A stretch of 64,000 nt of DNA from UBA9676 sp963837105 (GTDB lineage: Bacteria > Actinomycetota > Actinomycetes > Streptosporangiales > Streptosporangiaceae): assembly GCA_963837105.1 (NCBI GenBank), contig CAWIMG010000017.1:124001-188000 (forward strand), read 5' to 3'. How positions within the stretch are numbered: position 1 is the stretch's first letter; each line of letters begins with the position of its first letter. Position numbers and translations under genes: made by a program. The notes under the pieces were generated by a model. It was given only the letters and a program-made list of their open reading frames with translations, was not told the origin of the DNA and did not search any database. Shown piece after piece: positions 1 to 8,306 of the stretch.

Positions 1-585
1 CCGGCCGCGGCCCTGTGGGTAGCCGCCGTGGCACGCCAGGCGCTGGCCTGGCGGCGTGCCTCCGGCGACCGGCGCCAGCAGCTGAAGTGGCTGGCGTCCG
101 GTGCCTGCGTGGCCATCGGTGGCGCGGTGCTGGCCACCGCCGGGTTCGGGCTGGGCTGGTTCGGGTTCGCCGCGCTGCCGCTGGCTATGGGAGTGGGCAT
201 CCTGCGCTACCGGCTGTATGACATCGACCGGATCATCAGCCGGACCCTCGCGTACACGGTCCTCACCGGCTTGCTGGTGGGGGTGTATGCCGGGCTGGTG
301 CTGCTGGCCACCCGGGTGCTTTCCGTCCATACCCCGGTCGCCGTGGCCGCCGCCACGCTGGCAGCGGCGGCGTTGTTCAGCCCGCTGCGGCGGCGGGTGC
401 AGCGGGTGGTGGACCGGCGGTTCAACCGGGCCCGGTACGACGCCGACCAGACCGTCGCCTCCTTCGCGGCCCGGCTGCAGGACGCCACCGACCTGGAGGG
501 TGTGCGGGCCGACCTGCTGGGCACGGTCGGGCAGGCGCTGGAACCCAGCCATATCTCGGTGTGGCTCGGCGGAGGCTGGCCATGA
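1..585 (+). CDS. Sensor-kinase-like membrane protein without kinase domain (5' end outside window)
   Basis: The frame is open from the first base, so the gene begins upstream; 194 residues are visible. It has at least three hydrophobic segments, then the conserved stretch YRLYDIDRIISRT, then a soluble tail rich in Arg with a VDRRFNRARYDA motif. This layout is what I know from the N-terminal membrane half of many actinobacterial sensor histidine kinases, but the protein stops after the linker (ending VWLGGGWP) with no HisKA or HATPase domain. The next gene, a close paralogue, starts inside its stop codon (ATGA overlap), so the two are probably co-transcribed. Role unknown; it could act as a sensor or anchor for a separate partner. 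Confidence 0.75.
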   Translation, partial: PAAALWVAAVARQALAWRRASGDRRQQLKWLASGACVAIGGAVLATAGFGLGWFGFAALPLAMGVGILRYRLYDIDRIISRTLAYTVLTGLLVGVYAGLVLLATRVLSVHTPVAVAAATLAAAALFSPLRRRVQRVVDRRFNRARYDADQTVASFAARLQDATDLEGVRADLLGTVGQALEPSHISVWLGGGWP

Positions 586-1787
586 CCGCCACCGCGGCCC
601 GGCCGCGGCCGCGGGCACCGGTGCCGGTGGTGGTACTGGCAGCCGTGGTGGCCGTCCTGGTGGTGCTGCTGTTCCTGGGGCCTGCGATAACCGGCCAGAT
701 CTCACTCGCCTCGTTCTGGGGGGCCGCCAGCATCCTGGTGATCATCGTCGTGAACGCGGCGGTCGGCCTGCTGGTGGCCAGGCACCAGCCCGCCAACCCG
801 ATCGGCTGGCTGCTGGCCGGCGAATCGGTGTTCCTGCTGCTGACCATCCTGTCCGGCTTCTACGCCAATATGGTGTACCGGCTCGGCCACCCGGGCCTGC
901 CGGTGATCGCCCCGGCGTCGCTGGTGCTGAGCCAGCTGTTCAGCTTCGCGCTGATCGGCTTCCCGCTAGTGGTGCTGTTGTTCCCCGATGGCCGGCTGCC
1001 GTCCCGGCGGTGGCGGTGGGTGGTGGGGGCATACCTGGCCATCACCGGGGCCGTGGTGCTGGCCGTCGCGGGTGCCATCGTCGGCATCGCCCTCGGGCAG
1101 CACGTGGATCTGCAGGCCAGCGGCAACCTGGCCAACTTCGGCCACGGCGGTACCGACTGGGCGGGTCCGGCGCTGGCCGGCTTCTTCATTGTGGTGGGCG
1201 CCTTCTGGCTGGCCGCGGTCGGCCGTCAGGTGATGAGCTGGCGGCGGTCCTCCGGTGAGCGGCGGCAGCAGCTGAAATGGCTGGCCAGCGGGGCCACTGT
1301 GTGCGGGGTGTTCGGCATCTGGGCGATCGCGACCAACTCCGCGCTGTGGCAGGTGCTGATCCTGGGGTTCGCGGCCCTGCCGCTGGGCATCGGGGTGGGG
1401 ATCCTGAAGTACCGGCTGTATGACATCGACCGGATCATCAGCCGCACCCTTGCGTACGCGGTCCTCACTGGCCTGCTGGTGGGGATGTATGCCGGGCTGG
1501 TGCTGCTGGCGACTCGGGTGCTGCCGGTCTCGGGGCCGGTGGCGGTGGCGGGGTCGACGCTGGCGGTGGCGGCGCTGTTCAACCCGCTGCGCCACCGCGT
1601 CCAGCGGGTCGTGGACCGGCGCTTCAACCGGGCCCGTTATGACGCGGACCGGACCGTGTCCGCGTTCGCGGGCCGCCTGCAAGACGCCACCGACCTGGAC
1701 ACGGTCCGGGCCGATCTGACCGCCGTGGTCCATTCGGCGCTGGAGCCGGCCCAGGTGTCGGTCTGGCTGGCCGGCCCGCGCGGTTAA
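582..1787 (+). CDS. Sensor-kinase-like membrane protein, paralogue of the preceding gene
   Basis: This is a 401-residue integral membrane protein. I chose the ATG at 582 because it overlaps the upstream stop as ATGA; an in-frame GTG at 561 would only add seven residues. About eight hydrophobic segments span the first 300 residues, with an LFPDGRLPSRRWRW loop in the middle. The C-terminal third repeats the YRLYDIDRIISRT, VDRRFNRARYDAD and LEPAQVSVWL motifs of the preceding protein. Kinase and ATPase domains are absent. The LFPDGRLPSRRWR loop also occurs in the protein encoded at 18732-19985, so the window holds three members of one family. Function is not established. Confidence 0.8.
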   Translation: MTATAARPRPRAPVPVVVLAAVVAVLVVLLFLGPAITGQISLASFWGAASILVIIVVNAAVGLLVARHQPANPIGWLLAGESVFLLLTILSGFYANMVYRLGHPGLPVIAPASLVLSQLFSFALIGFPLVVLLFPDGRLPSRRWRWVVGAYLAITGAVVLAVAGAIVGIALGQHVDLQASGNLANFGHGGTDWAGPALAGFFIVVGAFWLAAVGRQVMSWRRSSGERRQQLKWLASGATVCGVFGIWAIATNSALWQVLILGFAALPLGIGVGILKYRLYDIDRIISRTLAYAVLTGLLVGMYAGLVLLATRVLPVSGPVAVAGSTLAVAALFNPLRHRVQRVVDRRFNRARYDADRTVSAFAGRLQDATDLDTVRADLTAVVHSALEPAQVSVWLAGPRG

Positions 1788-1879
1788 CCAGGCTCCACCC
1801 GGCCGGACGGCACGTCCGGCCGCCCATGGCGTGGCCATCCCGTCCATCGGGCAGGATGGGCATCGACTGAAGGGGCGGG

Positions 1880-2716
1880 ATGACGGATCTGGCGGGCCGG
1901 ACGTTCCTGGTGACCGGCGGGAACACCGGGATCGGGCTGGCTACCGCCCGCGGCCTTGCCGCCGGCGGCGGCCGGATCTACCTCGGCTGCCGGTCGGCGG
2001 CGCGGGGGCAGGCCGCGGTGGCGGCGATCACCGCCGCGACCGGCAACGACCAGGTCGGCTTCCTGCCGCTGGACCTGGCCGACCTGACTTCGGTCCGGGC
2101 CTGCGCGCAGGCATTTCTTGCCCTCGGCGAGCCGCTGCACGTCCTGATCAACAACGCGGGCGTGGGCGGGGCCCGCGGGCTGACCGCGGACGGGTTCGAG
2201 CTTGCCTTCGGCACCAATCACCTGGGGCATTTCGCGCTCACCAGGGCGCTGGCCGGTCACCTCGCGGCCTGTGCCCCGGCCCGGGTTGTCACCGTGGCCA
2301 GCGGCGCCCACTACCAGGCGCCGGGGGTGGACTTCGGCAGGCTCCGGCAGCCCACCCGCAGCTTCACCGGGCTGCCCGAGTACGCCGTGTCCAAGCTGTG
2401 CAACGTCCTGTTCAGCCAGGAACTGGCCCGGCGGATGGACGGCCGCGGGGTCACCAGCTACGCCCTGCACCCCGGCGTGGTCGCGTCCGATATCTTCCGC
2501 CGGGTGCCGCAGCCGTTTCGCTCCGCTATCAAGCTCTTCATGATCAGCCCCGAGCAGGGTGCGCGGACCTCGCTGTACTGCGCCACCGATCCCGCCCTGG
2601 CCGGTGTCTCCGGCCGCTACTACGACCACTGCGCCGAGCGGGAGCCGAACCGGGCCGCCACCGCCGAACTGGCCGGCCGCCTGTGGGAGCAGAGCGAGGC
2701 GTGGGCGGGCGCCTGA
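1880..2716 (+). CDS. Short-chain dehydrogenase/reductase (retinol dehydrogenase-like)
   Basis: This 278-residue protein is a classical SDR with a Rossmann fold. It shows the cofactor motif TGGNTGIG at residues 12-19, the structural NNAG at 91-94, a Ser at 141 and the catalytic YAVSK at 168-172. The arginine-rich stretch after beta-2 (GCRSAAR, about 36-42) suggests NADP(H) preference. The length and the long C-terminal region (FRSAIKLF, then SGRYYDHC) resemble the RDH/WWOX-like subgroup rather than FabG. A GA-rich ribosome site (gaaggggcggg) precedes the ATG. It stands alone between the membrane protein pair and a convergent flavodoxin gene; substrate unknown. Confidence 0.85.
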   Translation: MTDLAGRTFLVTGGNTGIGLATARGLAAGGGRIYLGCRSAARGQAAVAAITAATGNDQVGFLPLDLADLTSVRACAQAFLALGEPLHVLINNAGVGGARGLTADGFELAFGTNHLGHFALTRALAGHLAACAPARVVTVASGAHYQAPGVDFGRLRQPTRSFTGLPEYAVSKLCNVLFSQELARRMDGRGVTSYALHPGVVASDIFRRVPQPFRSAIKLFMISPEQGARTSLYCATDPALAGVSGRYYDHCAEREPNRAATAELAGRLWEQSEAWAGA

Positions 2717-2726
2717 CCGCCCGGAG

Positions 2727-3461
2727 CTAGCGGTACTCCGGGTTGGGGTAGTCGAACCGGCAGCCCGCCTCCCACTCCGAGCGCTGGTTCCCGTGCGCCG
2801 GGATGCCGCCGGCGTCCTTGAGCAGCCGGGCCAGGTGGAGCAGGTTCCAGGTCATGAACGTGGTGTTGCGGTTGGTGAAATCGTTGCCCGGGCCGCCGGA
2901 GCCGGGGTCGAGGTAGGACGGGCCGGGGCCGGCCTCGCCGATCCAGCCCGAGTCGGCCTGCGGCGGGATGACATAGCCCAGGTGCTGCAGGCTGTACAGG
3001 ACATTCATGGCGCAGTGCTTGATGCCATCCTCGTTGCCGGTGATCAGGCAGCCGGCCACCCGCCCGTAGTAGGCATACTGCCCGGCCTCGTTGAGCAGGT
3101 GGGAGCACGCGTACAGGCGCTCGATCACCCGCTTCATCATCGAACTGTTGTCGCCCAGCCAGATCGGGCCGGCCAGCACCAGGATGTCGGCCGCGAGCAC
3201 CTGCTGGTAGATCCCCGGCCAGGCATCGGACGGCCAGCCGTGCTCGGTCATGTCCGGCCAGATCCCGGTGGCGATATCGAGGTCGGCCGCCCGCAGCACG
3301 TTCACGGTCACCCCATGCTGGCGCATGATGGCGATGCTGCGGTCGGCCAGTCCCTGCGTGTGGCTGATCTCCGGCGACCGCTTGAGTGTGCAGTTGATGA
3401 ACAGCGCCCGCAGGTCGTCGAACCGCCACGGCAATGCTGCGCTGGTCCCCGGCTCGGACAT
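2727..3461 (-). CDS. Flavodoxin-fold NAD(P)H-dependent FMN reductase family protein
   Basis: This 244-residue protein has a flavodoxin-like N-terminal half. An INCTLKRSPEISHT phosphate-binding loop lies near residues 22-35, and a GPIWLGDNSSMMKRVIERL segment near 98-116 matches the FMN-contact and dimer region of NADPH-dependent FMN reductases. The C-terminal 80 residues (PSYLDPGSGG onward, then FMTWNLLHLARLL) match a subgroup common in actinomycetes. It is likely a cytoplasmic quinone or flavin reductase. It ends 10 bases from the convergent SDR gene and starts 38 bases from the truncated transposase frame on the other strand. The physiological substrate cannot be read from the sequence. Confidence 0.8.
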   Translation of the reverse strand: MSEPGTSAALPWRFDDLRALFINCTLKRSPEISHTQGLADRSIAIMRQHGVTVNVLRAADLDIATGIWPDMTEHGWPSDAWPGIYQQVLAADILVLAGPIWLGDNSSMMKRVIERLYACSHLLNEAGQYAYYGRVAGCLITGNEDGIKHCAMNVLYSLQHLGYVIPPQADSGWIGEAGPGPSYLDPGSGGPGNDFTNRNTTFMTWNLLHLARLLKDAGGIPAHGNQRSEWEAGCRFDYPNPEYR

Positions 3462-3499
3462 TGGTGCCCCCTCCTGGCGTCAGCGGCCAGACGATCATA

Positions 3500-4600
3500 G
3501 TGACGGCCCGTCACCGGCAGGCCGAGATCGCCGCCACCGAAGTGGCTGCCCTGGCGGGGCTGGCCGCCGGGATGCTCGGGCAGGGCGCGGCGCTGGGTGT
3601 GCTGGAGGAGGCGATGCGGGCCGCGCTGGCCGCAGCCGGCGCGCGGCTGCTGGAAGCAGTCCTGGCCGGTGGTGATGACGGGTATGCCGGCCCGCACGTC
3701 AAGTGCGCCAGCGGCCACCAGGCGGTCTTCGCCGGCCGCCGGCCCAAGGCCATCACCACGGTGCTGGGGCCGGTGCGGGTGATGCGGGCCTGGTATCACT
3801 GCGCTGAATGCAAGCACGGGTTCGCGCCGCGGGATGAGCAGCTGGGGGTGACTGGGACATCGCTGTCGCCGGGCCTTTCGGAGATGATCGCCCGGGCCGG
3901 CGCGGAGGTCCCCTTCGGCAAGGCCGCCGCGCTGATCAAGGACCTGGCCGGGGTGGCTGTCAGCGCCAAGACTGCCGAGCGCTCCGCCGAGGCATCCGGC
4001 GCGGCCGCCCGGACGGCCGGATCGGCGGAGGCCGCCGCGCTGCGCGCCCGCACCATCCGCCCGCTGCCCCCACCCGGCCCGGTCCCGGACATGCTGTATA
4101 TCGAGGTCAACGGCACGGGTGTCCCGGTCCGCCGCAGTGAGACCGAAACCCGCCAGGGCAAAGGCGAAGACGGGCAGGCCCGCACCCGCGAGATCAAGCT
4201 GGCCCGCCTGTTCACCGTCTCCAGGATGGACGAGGACGGCAAGCCGGTGACCGACCCGGGCTCCTCCAGCTATGTGGCCACCTTCGACGGCAAGGACGCC
4301 CTCGCGCACCTGGTGGAGGCCGAATACCTGCGCCGCGGCGGGGAGCATTTCCGGCAGGTCGTCGCGATCGGCGACGGCGCCGCGTGGATCTGGACGATGG
4401 CCGGGAAGCTCTACCCGCACGCCACCCACATCACCGACATCTACCACGCCCGCGAGCACCTCCACGACCTCGCCGCCCACCTGGCGTTCATCACCCCCGA
4501 TCCCGCCGGCTGGCTGGAAGAGCGCAGCCCCCCGGCACCCGGGCCGGCTACCGGTTTGTCGGAGGTGTCGGGCAGGCTGGGGGCATGGCAGATCCGCTGA
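3500..4600 (+). pseudogene. ISKra4-family transposase, 3' truncated
   Basis: The frame opens near a GTG at 3500 and encodes the N-terminal three quarters of an ISKra4-type transposase. It has the zinc-ribbon-like region (HCAECKHGFAPRDEQLG), the FGKAAALI/ SAKTAERSAE segment, the IEVNGTGVPVRR motif, VAIGDGAAWIW and ITDIYHAREHLHDL. Similarity stops around LEERSPPAPGP (about 4525), and the frame then runs into the leader of the next gene. The C-terminal domain with the last catalytic acidic residue is missing. In addition, the first motif reads NGTGVP where the family normally has DGTGVP. No terminal inverted repeat was found. It is therefore a dead remnant. Confidence 0.8.
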
Positions 4601-5430
4601 CCCTGATGGCCGTGCACGCACATCCCGACGACGAGGCATCCAGCACCGGCGGCGTGCTCGCCGCCTGCTCCGACGCCGGGATCCGCACCGTGGTCGTGAC
4701 CTGCACGAACGGTGAATTCGGGGACGCACCGGGCGGGGTGAAACCGGGCGAGGACGGCCACGACGCGCAGGCGGTGGCCCAGCTCCGGCTGGCGGAGCTG
4801 CGTGAGTCCTGCAAGATCCTGGGAGTCACCGATCTGGAGACGCTGGGCTACCACGACTCGGGCATGCCCGACTGGGACTACAAGGACCGGCCGGACGCGT
4901 TCTGCAACATCCCCGCCGCTGAGGTCACCGGCCGGATCGGCGCGCTGATCGAGCGGTACCGGCCACAGGTCATGATCACCTATGATCCCGACGGCCTCTA
5001 CCAGCACCCCGATCACGTGCACGCGGCCCGGATGGCGCTGGCGGCGGCAGCCACCACCGGGATCCCGGCCAAGATCTACCTGACCGCGATGCGGGGCAGT
5101 GACTGGCAGAAGGTGTGGGAGGCGCTGCGGGCGGCCGGGGTGGACGTGCCGGCCGGGCCGGCCGCCGACCCGGAGCGGATCCGGCAGATGGCCGCGGCCG
5201 AGCAGCGGATCACCACCACCGTCGACATCAGCGCCGTCCTGCCGCGCAAGCGGGAGGCGCTGCTCGCGCACCGGAGCCAGATCACCGATTCCTGGTTCAG
5301 CAAGATCCCGCCCGAGGTGGCGCAGCAGGCTTTTGGCCGGGAGAGCTTCGTCCGGGCCACGGACACCACCGGCGACCCGCTGCCCGAGGATGACCTGTTC
5401 GCCGGGCTCCGCCCGGCTGCCGGTGGCTGA
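4585..5430 (+). CDS. GlcNAc-PI de-N-acetylase family zinc amidase (Mca/MshB-like, mycothiol metabolism)
   Basis: This 281-residue LmbE/PIG-L-fold enzyme has zinc-binding motifs HAHPDDE at residues 11-17 and HPDHVHA at 141-147, plus the TCTNGEFGD loop. Size and motifs fit actinobacterial mycothiol S-conjugate amidase (Mca) and MshB, which cleave the GlcN-linked amide of mycothiol conjugates or GlcNAc-inositol. The WFSKIPPEVAQQAFGRESF C-terminal segment favours Mca-like over MshB, but I cannot separate them firmly. I chose ATG 4585 because the family starts directly before the first beta strand; the frame extends upstream only through transposase remnant DNA. The next gene starts within its stop codon region, indicating an operon. 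Confidence 0.8.
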   Translation: MADPLTLMAVHAHPDDEASSTGGVLAACSDAGIRTVVVTCTNGEFGDAPGGVKPGEDGHDAQAVAQLRLAELRESCKILGVTDLETLGYHDSGMPDWDYKDRPDAFCNIPAAEVTGRIGALIERYRPQVMITYDPDGLYQHPDHVHAARMALAAAATTGIPAKIYLTAMRGSDWQKVWEALRAAGVDVPAGPAADPERIRQMAAAEQRITTTVDISAVLPRKREALLAHRSQITDSWFSKIPPEVAQQAFGRESFVRATDTTGDPLPEDDLFAGLRPAAGG

Positions 5431-6238
5431 CCGGCCGGTGGCCGGGCCGGGTTCGTCCGCCGAGGGGGCGGCCGGAGCGCCCGGGCCGGCCTCGTTCGCT
5501 GCCCTGGTCGCCGAGGGGGCGGCGGAGCCGGTCGAGGGCTGGGATTTCTCCTGGTTCTCCGGCCGGGCCAGCGAGGAACGCCCCGCCTGGGGCTACTCGC
5601 GGCTGCTCGGCCAGCGGATGGCGGGCGCCAAGGTGGCGCTGGACGTGCAGACCGGCGGCGGGGAGGTGCTGGCCGCGGTCCCGCAGCCGGCCCCGGTACT
5701 GGTGGCGACCGAGTCCTGGCTGCCGAACCTGGCCGTGGCGAAGCGGAACCTGCGCGCAGTCGGGGCGGCGGTGGTGCAGGCCGATGACGAGGGCCTGCTG
5801 CCGTTCCAGCCGGACTCGTTCGACCTGGTTGCCAGCCGGCATCCGACCGTCGCGATCTGGCCCGAGATCGCCCGCGTGCTGCGGCCCGGCGGGCAGTACT
5901 TCTCCCAGCAGGTGGGCGCTGGCTCCAACCGGGAGCTGACCGACTTCATGATGGGCCCGCAGCCGGTCAACCCGGGACGCAGCCCGCAGGTGGCGGTGGC
6001 CGAGGCCGAGCAGGCCGGCCTGGTCGTCACCGGCCTGCGGGAGGAGGCCCTGCGGGTGGAGTTCTACGACGTCGGTGCCGTCGTCTACTTCTTGCGCAAG
6101 GTGCTGTGGACCGTGCCCGGCTTCACTGTGGACCGCTACCGGGAGCAACTGGCACAGATGCACGAGCACATCCGCGCGCACGGGTCGTTCGTGTCCCACG
6201 CCCAGCGCTTCCTGATCGAGGCGCGCAAGCCGGCCTGA
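5423..6238 (+). CDS. Class I SAM-dependent methyltransferase
   Basis: A GTG at 5423 overlaps the end of the upstream amidase gene and gives a 271-residue protein. The Rossmann part shows a glycine-rich motif I (ALDVQTGGGEVL), a motif II acid (VATESWLPN), an ADDEGLLPFQPDSFDLV motif around the SAM adenine site, and the VLRPGGQYFSQQVG loop typical of class I methyltransferases. The C-terminal third (FYDVGAVVYFLRKVLWTVPGF) matches a group often found in Gram-positive genomes. It may act with the upstream LmbE-type enzyme, but no substrate can be inferred. The start is uncertain by a few codons, because a second GTG lies 15 bases downstream. Confidence 0.75.
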   Translation: MADRPVAGPGSSAEGAAGAPGPASFAALVAEGAAEPVEGWDFSWFSGRASEERPAWGYSRLLGQRMAGAKVALDVQTGGGEVLAAVPQPAPVLVATESWLPNLAVAKRNLRAVGAAVVQADDEGLLPFQPDSFDLVASRHPTVAIWPEIARVLRPGGQYFSQQVGAGSNRELTDFMMGPQPVNPGRSPQVAVAEAEQAGLVVTGLREEALRVEFYDVGAVVYFLRKVLWTVPGFTVDRYREQLAQMHEHIRAHGSFVSHAQRFLIEARKPA

Positions 6239-6309
6239 GCAAGCTGGCGCGGCGGCTGGCGGCACCGCCGTTGCGGCTGGCAGAGCAGCCGGTGGGGGAT
6301 ACTGCTGGC

Positions 6310-6702
6310 ATGGCGGACCGGAATGTCCTGGGCGGTGAACTGGAGCCGTGTGGCACCGACCCGGTGACCGGCTTCTACCGTGACGGGTGCTGTACCACCG
6401 GGCCGGAGGACATCGGCAGCCACACCATCTGCGCGGTGGTGACCGCCGAGTTCCTCGACCATCAGCGCGGCATCGGCAACGACCTGACCACGCCGGTGCC
6501 GGAATACCGGTTCCCCGGGCTGGTGCCGGGCGACCGCTGGTGCGTGACCGCGGTGAACTGGCTCCGGGCGCACCGCGACGGCGCGGCCGCACCGGTGGTG
6601 ATGGCGTCCACCCATGAGCGGGCGCTGGACATCGTCCCGCTGGCCGCCCTGACCGAGCACGCCGTGGATGTCCCCGCCGACCCGAGCGGGCTGGACAGCT
6701 AG
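6310..6702 (+). CDS. DUF2237 family protein
   Basis: This 130-residue cytoplasmic protein begins at an ATG 71 bases after the methyltransferase stop. It has the hallmarks of the DUF2237 family: NVLGGELEPCGTDPVTGFYRDGCC at the N-terminus, HTICAVVTAEFL in the middle, then GNDLTTPVPEYRFPGLVPGDRWC and a C-terminal STHERALDIVPL. Several Cys residues are clustered near residues 14-27. The family is widespread in bacteria and has no established function that I know. Its stop overlaps the stop of the convergent DUF1684 gene by three bases. Confidence 0.85.
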   Translation: MADRNVLGGELEPCGTDPVTGFYRDGCCTTGPEDIGSHTICAVVTAEFLDHQRGIGNDLTTPVPEYRFPGLVPGDRWCVTAVNWLRAHRDGAAAPVVMASTHERALDIVPLAALTEHAVDVPADPSGLDS

Positions 6703-7310
6703 CTCATCCGCTCACCGGCCGCCACCGGCGCCGCGATGGTGTTGCCGGCCGGTGCCAGTGGGCACTGCCACGCGCTGCTGTACCGGCAGGATGGATGGTA
6801 GAGAAAGTTCAGGTCGATCACCAGCGAGCCGGCGTCGCCGCCGAGATCAGCGCCCTTGGCCGTGTCCAGCAGGTAGCGCCCGCCGCCGTAACTGCCGCGG
6901 CCGGCGGTGCCGTCCCGCAGCGGCAGGAACAGCCCGCCCCCGTACTGCCGCAGCCACCAGACGTTGACCGTGGCCGCCAGCGGCTGGGGCAGTTCCACCC
7001 GGCCCACCAGGTCCAGGGCCGCGGTCCCGTCGTCGCCGGCAGCCAGGGCGAGCGTCGCCGGGGCGGGTGCGGGCAGCAGCGGCAGGGTGAACCGCAGCGC
7101 CGGGTCATACGGCCAGCAGGGCAGGCCGGTGCGGCGGAGCGGGTCACCGGGCGGCAGGGGGCTCTGCGGGTGAGACCGGAAAAGCTCGTCGCGGCCCGCC
7201 CGCCACAGGCGGTGGCCGCGCTCCGGGCTAGGCTCGGCCCGGACCGCCGTGTACAGCTCGCTGACCCGCCGCCGCCAGCCAGCGAGCTCAAGTTCCGTCG
7301 CCCCCGCCAT
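6699..7310 (-). CDS. DUF1684 domain protein
   Basis: The product is 203 residues from the ATG at 7310; an ATG at 7340 would add ten arginine-rich residues and looks less likely. It carries the DUF1684 pattern. An N-terminal RVSELYTAVRAEPSPERGHRLWRAGRDELF helix region precedes a beta-rich core, YGGGLFLPLRDGT and GGGRYLLDTAKGAD loops, and the C-terminal signature FLYHPSCRYSSAWQCPLAP. There is no signal peptide. Members of the family are uncharacterised, common in actinobacteria, and have been suggested to bind small ligands. It is convergent with the DUF2237 gene. Confidence 0.8.
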   Translation of the reverse strand: MAGATELELAGWRRRVSELYTAVRAEPSPERGHRLWRAGRDELFRSHPQSPLPPGDPLRRTGLPCWPYDPALRFTLPLLPAPAPATLALAAGDDGTAALDLVGRVELPQPLAATVNVWWLRQYGGGLFLPLRDGTAGRGSYGGGRYLLDTAKGADLGGDAGSLVIDLNFLYHPSCRYSSAWQCPLAPAGNTIAAPVAAGERMS

Positions 7311-7459
7311 CCGCACCCCCCGCCTGGACCAGGCCGCCATGGCCGGCTCCTAGCAGCGCAGGCTATCGCGGGCCCGATCCGGCCGGTTAGGCTGCCCTTA
7401 CCTGCACTCACGGCCCGGTCACCGGCCTGACCGGCCGACGGGGCGCCGGGGAGTAGCGG

Positions 7460-8134
7460 ATGAGCAGCATAATCGGCGCTGCGGCGGCCACCCGGTGCGC
7501 GACCGCCTGCCTCGGCCTGGCCCGGCTGCTGGCAGATGCGGAAGCCGGCGGGCATGGCAACCGGGCACTGACCGTCGGTGCGCTGGCCTGCTGGCTGGCG
7601 ACCGCCAGCATCGGCGCCTACATGCTGACCCGGCTGATCACCAGCGGCGGGGTGCGGCGGCAGCGGGCCAGCCGGGAGGGGCTGTCCCCGCTCGTGCTGT
7701 TCTGGCATTTCAGCCTGGCGCTGTCCGGGCTGGCGCTGTGGGTCATCTACCTCATCACCAGCTGGCCGCCGCTGGCCTGGGCCGCGGTGGCCCTGCTGGG
7801 GCCGGTGGCCGGGCTCGGCCTGTCCACGGTCACCCTCTGGACCCCTTACCCGACCCCCGGCGGGCCCGGGCCGGCCGGCGGCAGGCTGGCCGCTCCCGGT
7901 GAGGACATGATCACCGGCCGGATCACCGACGCAACGCTGACCCGGGCGCTGACCGACGAGGCGCTGGCCAGCGCGCTGGTGGAAGAAGTCCTGGCCGGGG
8001 TGCGTGCCGATCCTGCCCAACGGCGGCGCCGCGCACCCAAGGGCCAGCTGGCGGCACTGGTCCCGGCCGCCCATGGCATGCTCGCCATCACCACCATCCT
8101 GCTCGCCGTGCTCGCCGCGGTGGCGACACTCTGA
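7460..8134 (+). CDS. Hypothetical four-helix membrane protein
   Basis: I do not recognise this 224-residue protein. Hydrophobic stretches near residues 38-58, 76-100, 105-126 and 198-222 predict four membrane helices. A hydrophilic loop of about 70 residues (about 128-197) is rich in Asp, Glu and Arg (ITDATLTRALTDEALASALVEEVL) and separates helix 3 from the C-terminal anchor. Codon usage is typical for the neighbourhood (G/C in nearly all third positions), which supports a real gene. It stands alone, 170 bases ahead of the ABC exporter operon on the same strand. Confidence 0.65.
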   Translation: MSSIIGAAAATRCATACLGLARLLADAEAGGHGNRALTVGALACWLATASIGAYMLTRLITSGGVRRQRASREGLSPLVLFWHFSLALSGLALWVIYLITSWPPLAWAAVALLGPVAGLGLSTVTLWTPYPTPGGPGPAGGRLAAPGEDMITGRITDATLTRALTDEALASALVEEVLAGVRADPAQRRRRAPKGQLAALVPAAHGMLAITTILLAVLAAVATL

Positions 8135-8306
8135 CCAGCCGGGATCGGCGGCCGGCCAGCGCCGGGCACGGTCGGCCAACAGTCGGATAACCATTGGCAC
8201 CGCCGGATGCCCCCGTCCGGGGCCTTGTGCCTAACCTGCAACTTGGGCGCTGGCAGCAGCGTGGCAGCTCCGCCTGCGGAACTGGCCCATCCGGAGGGAG
8301 GCAGCG

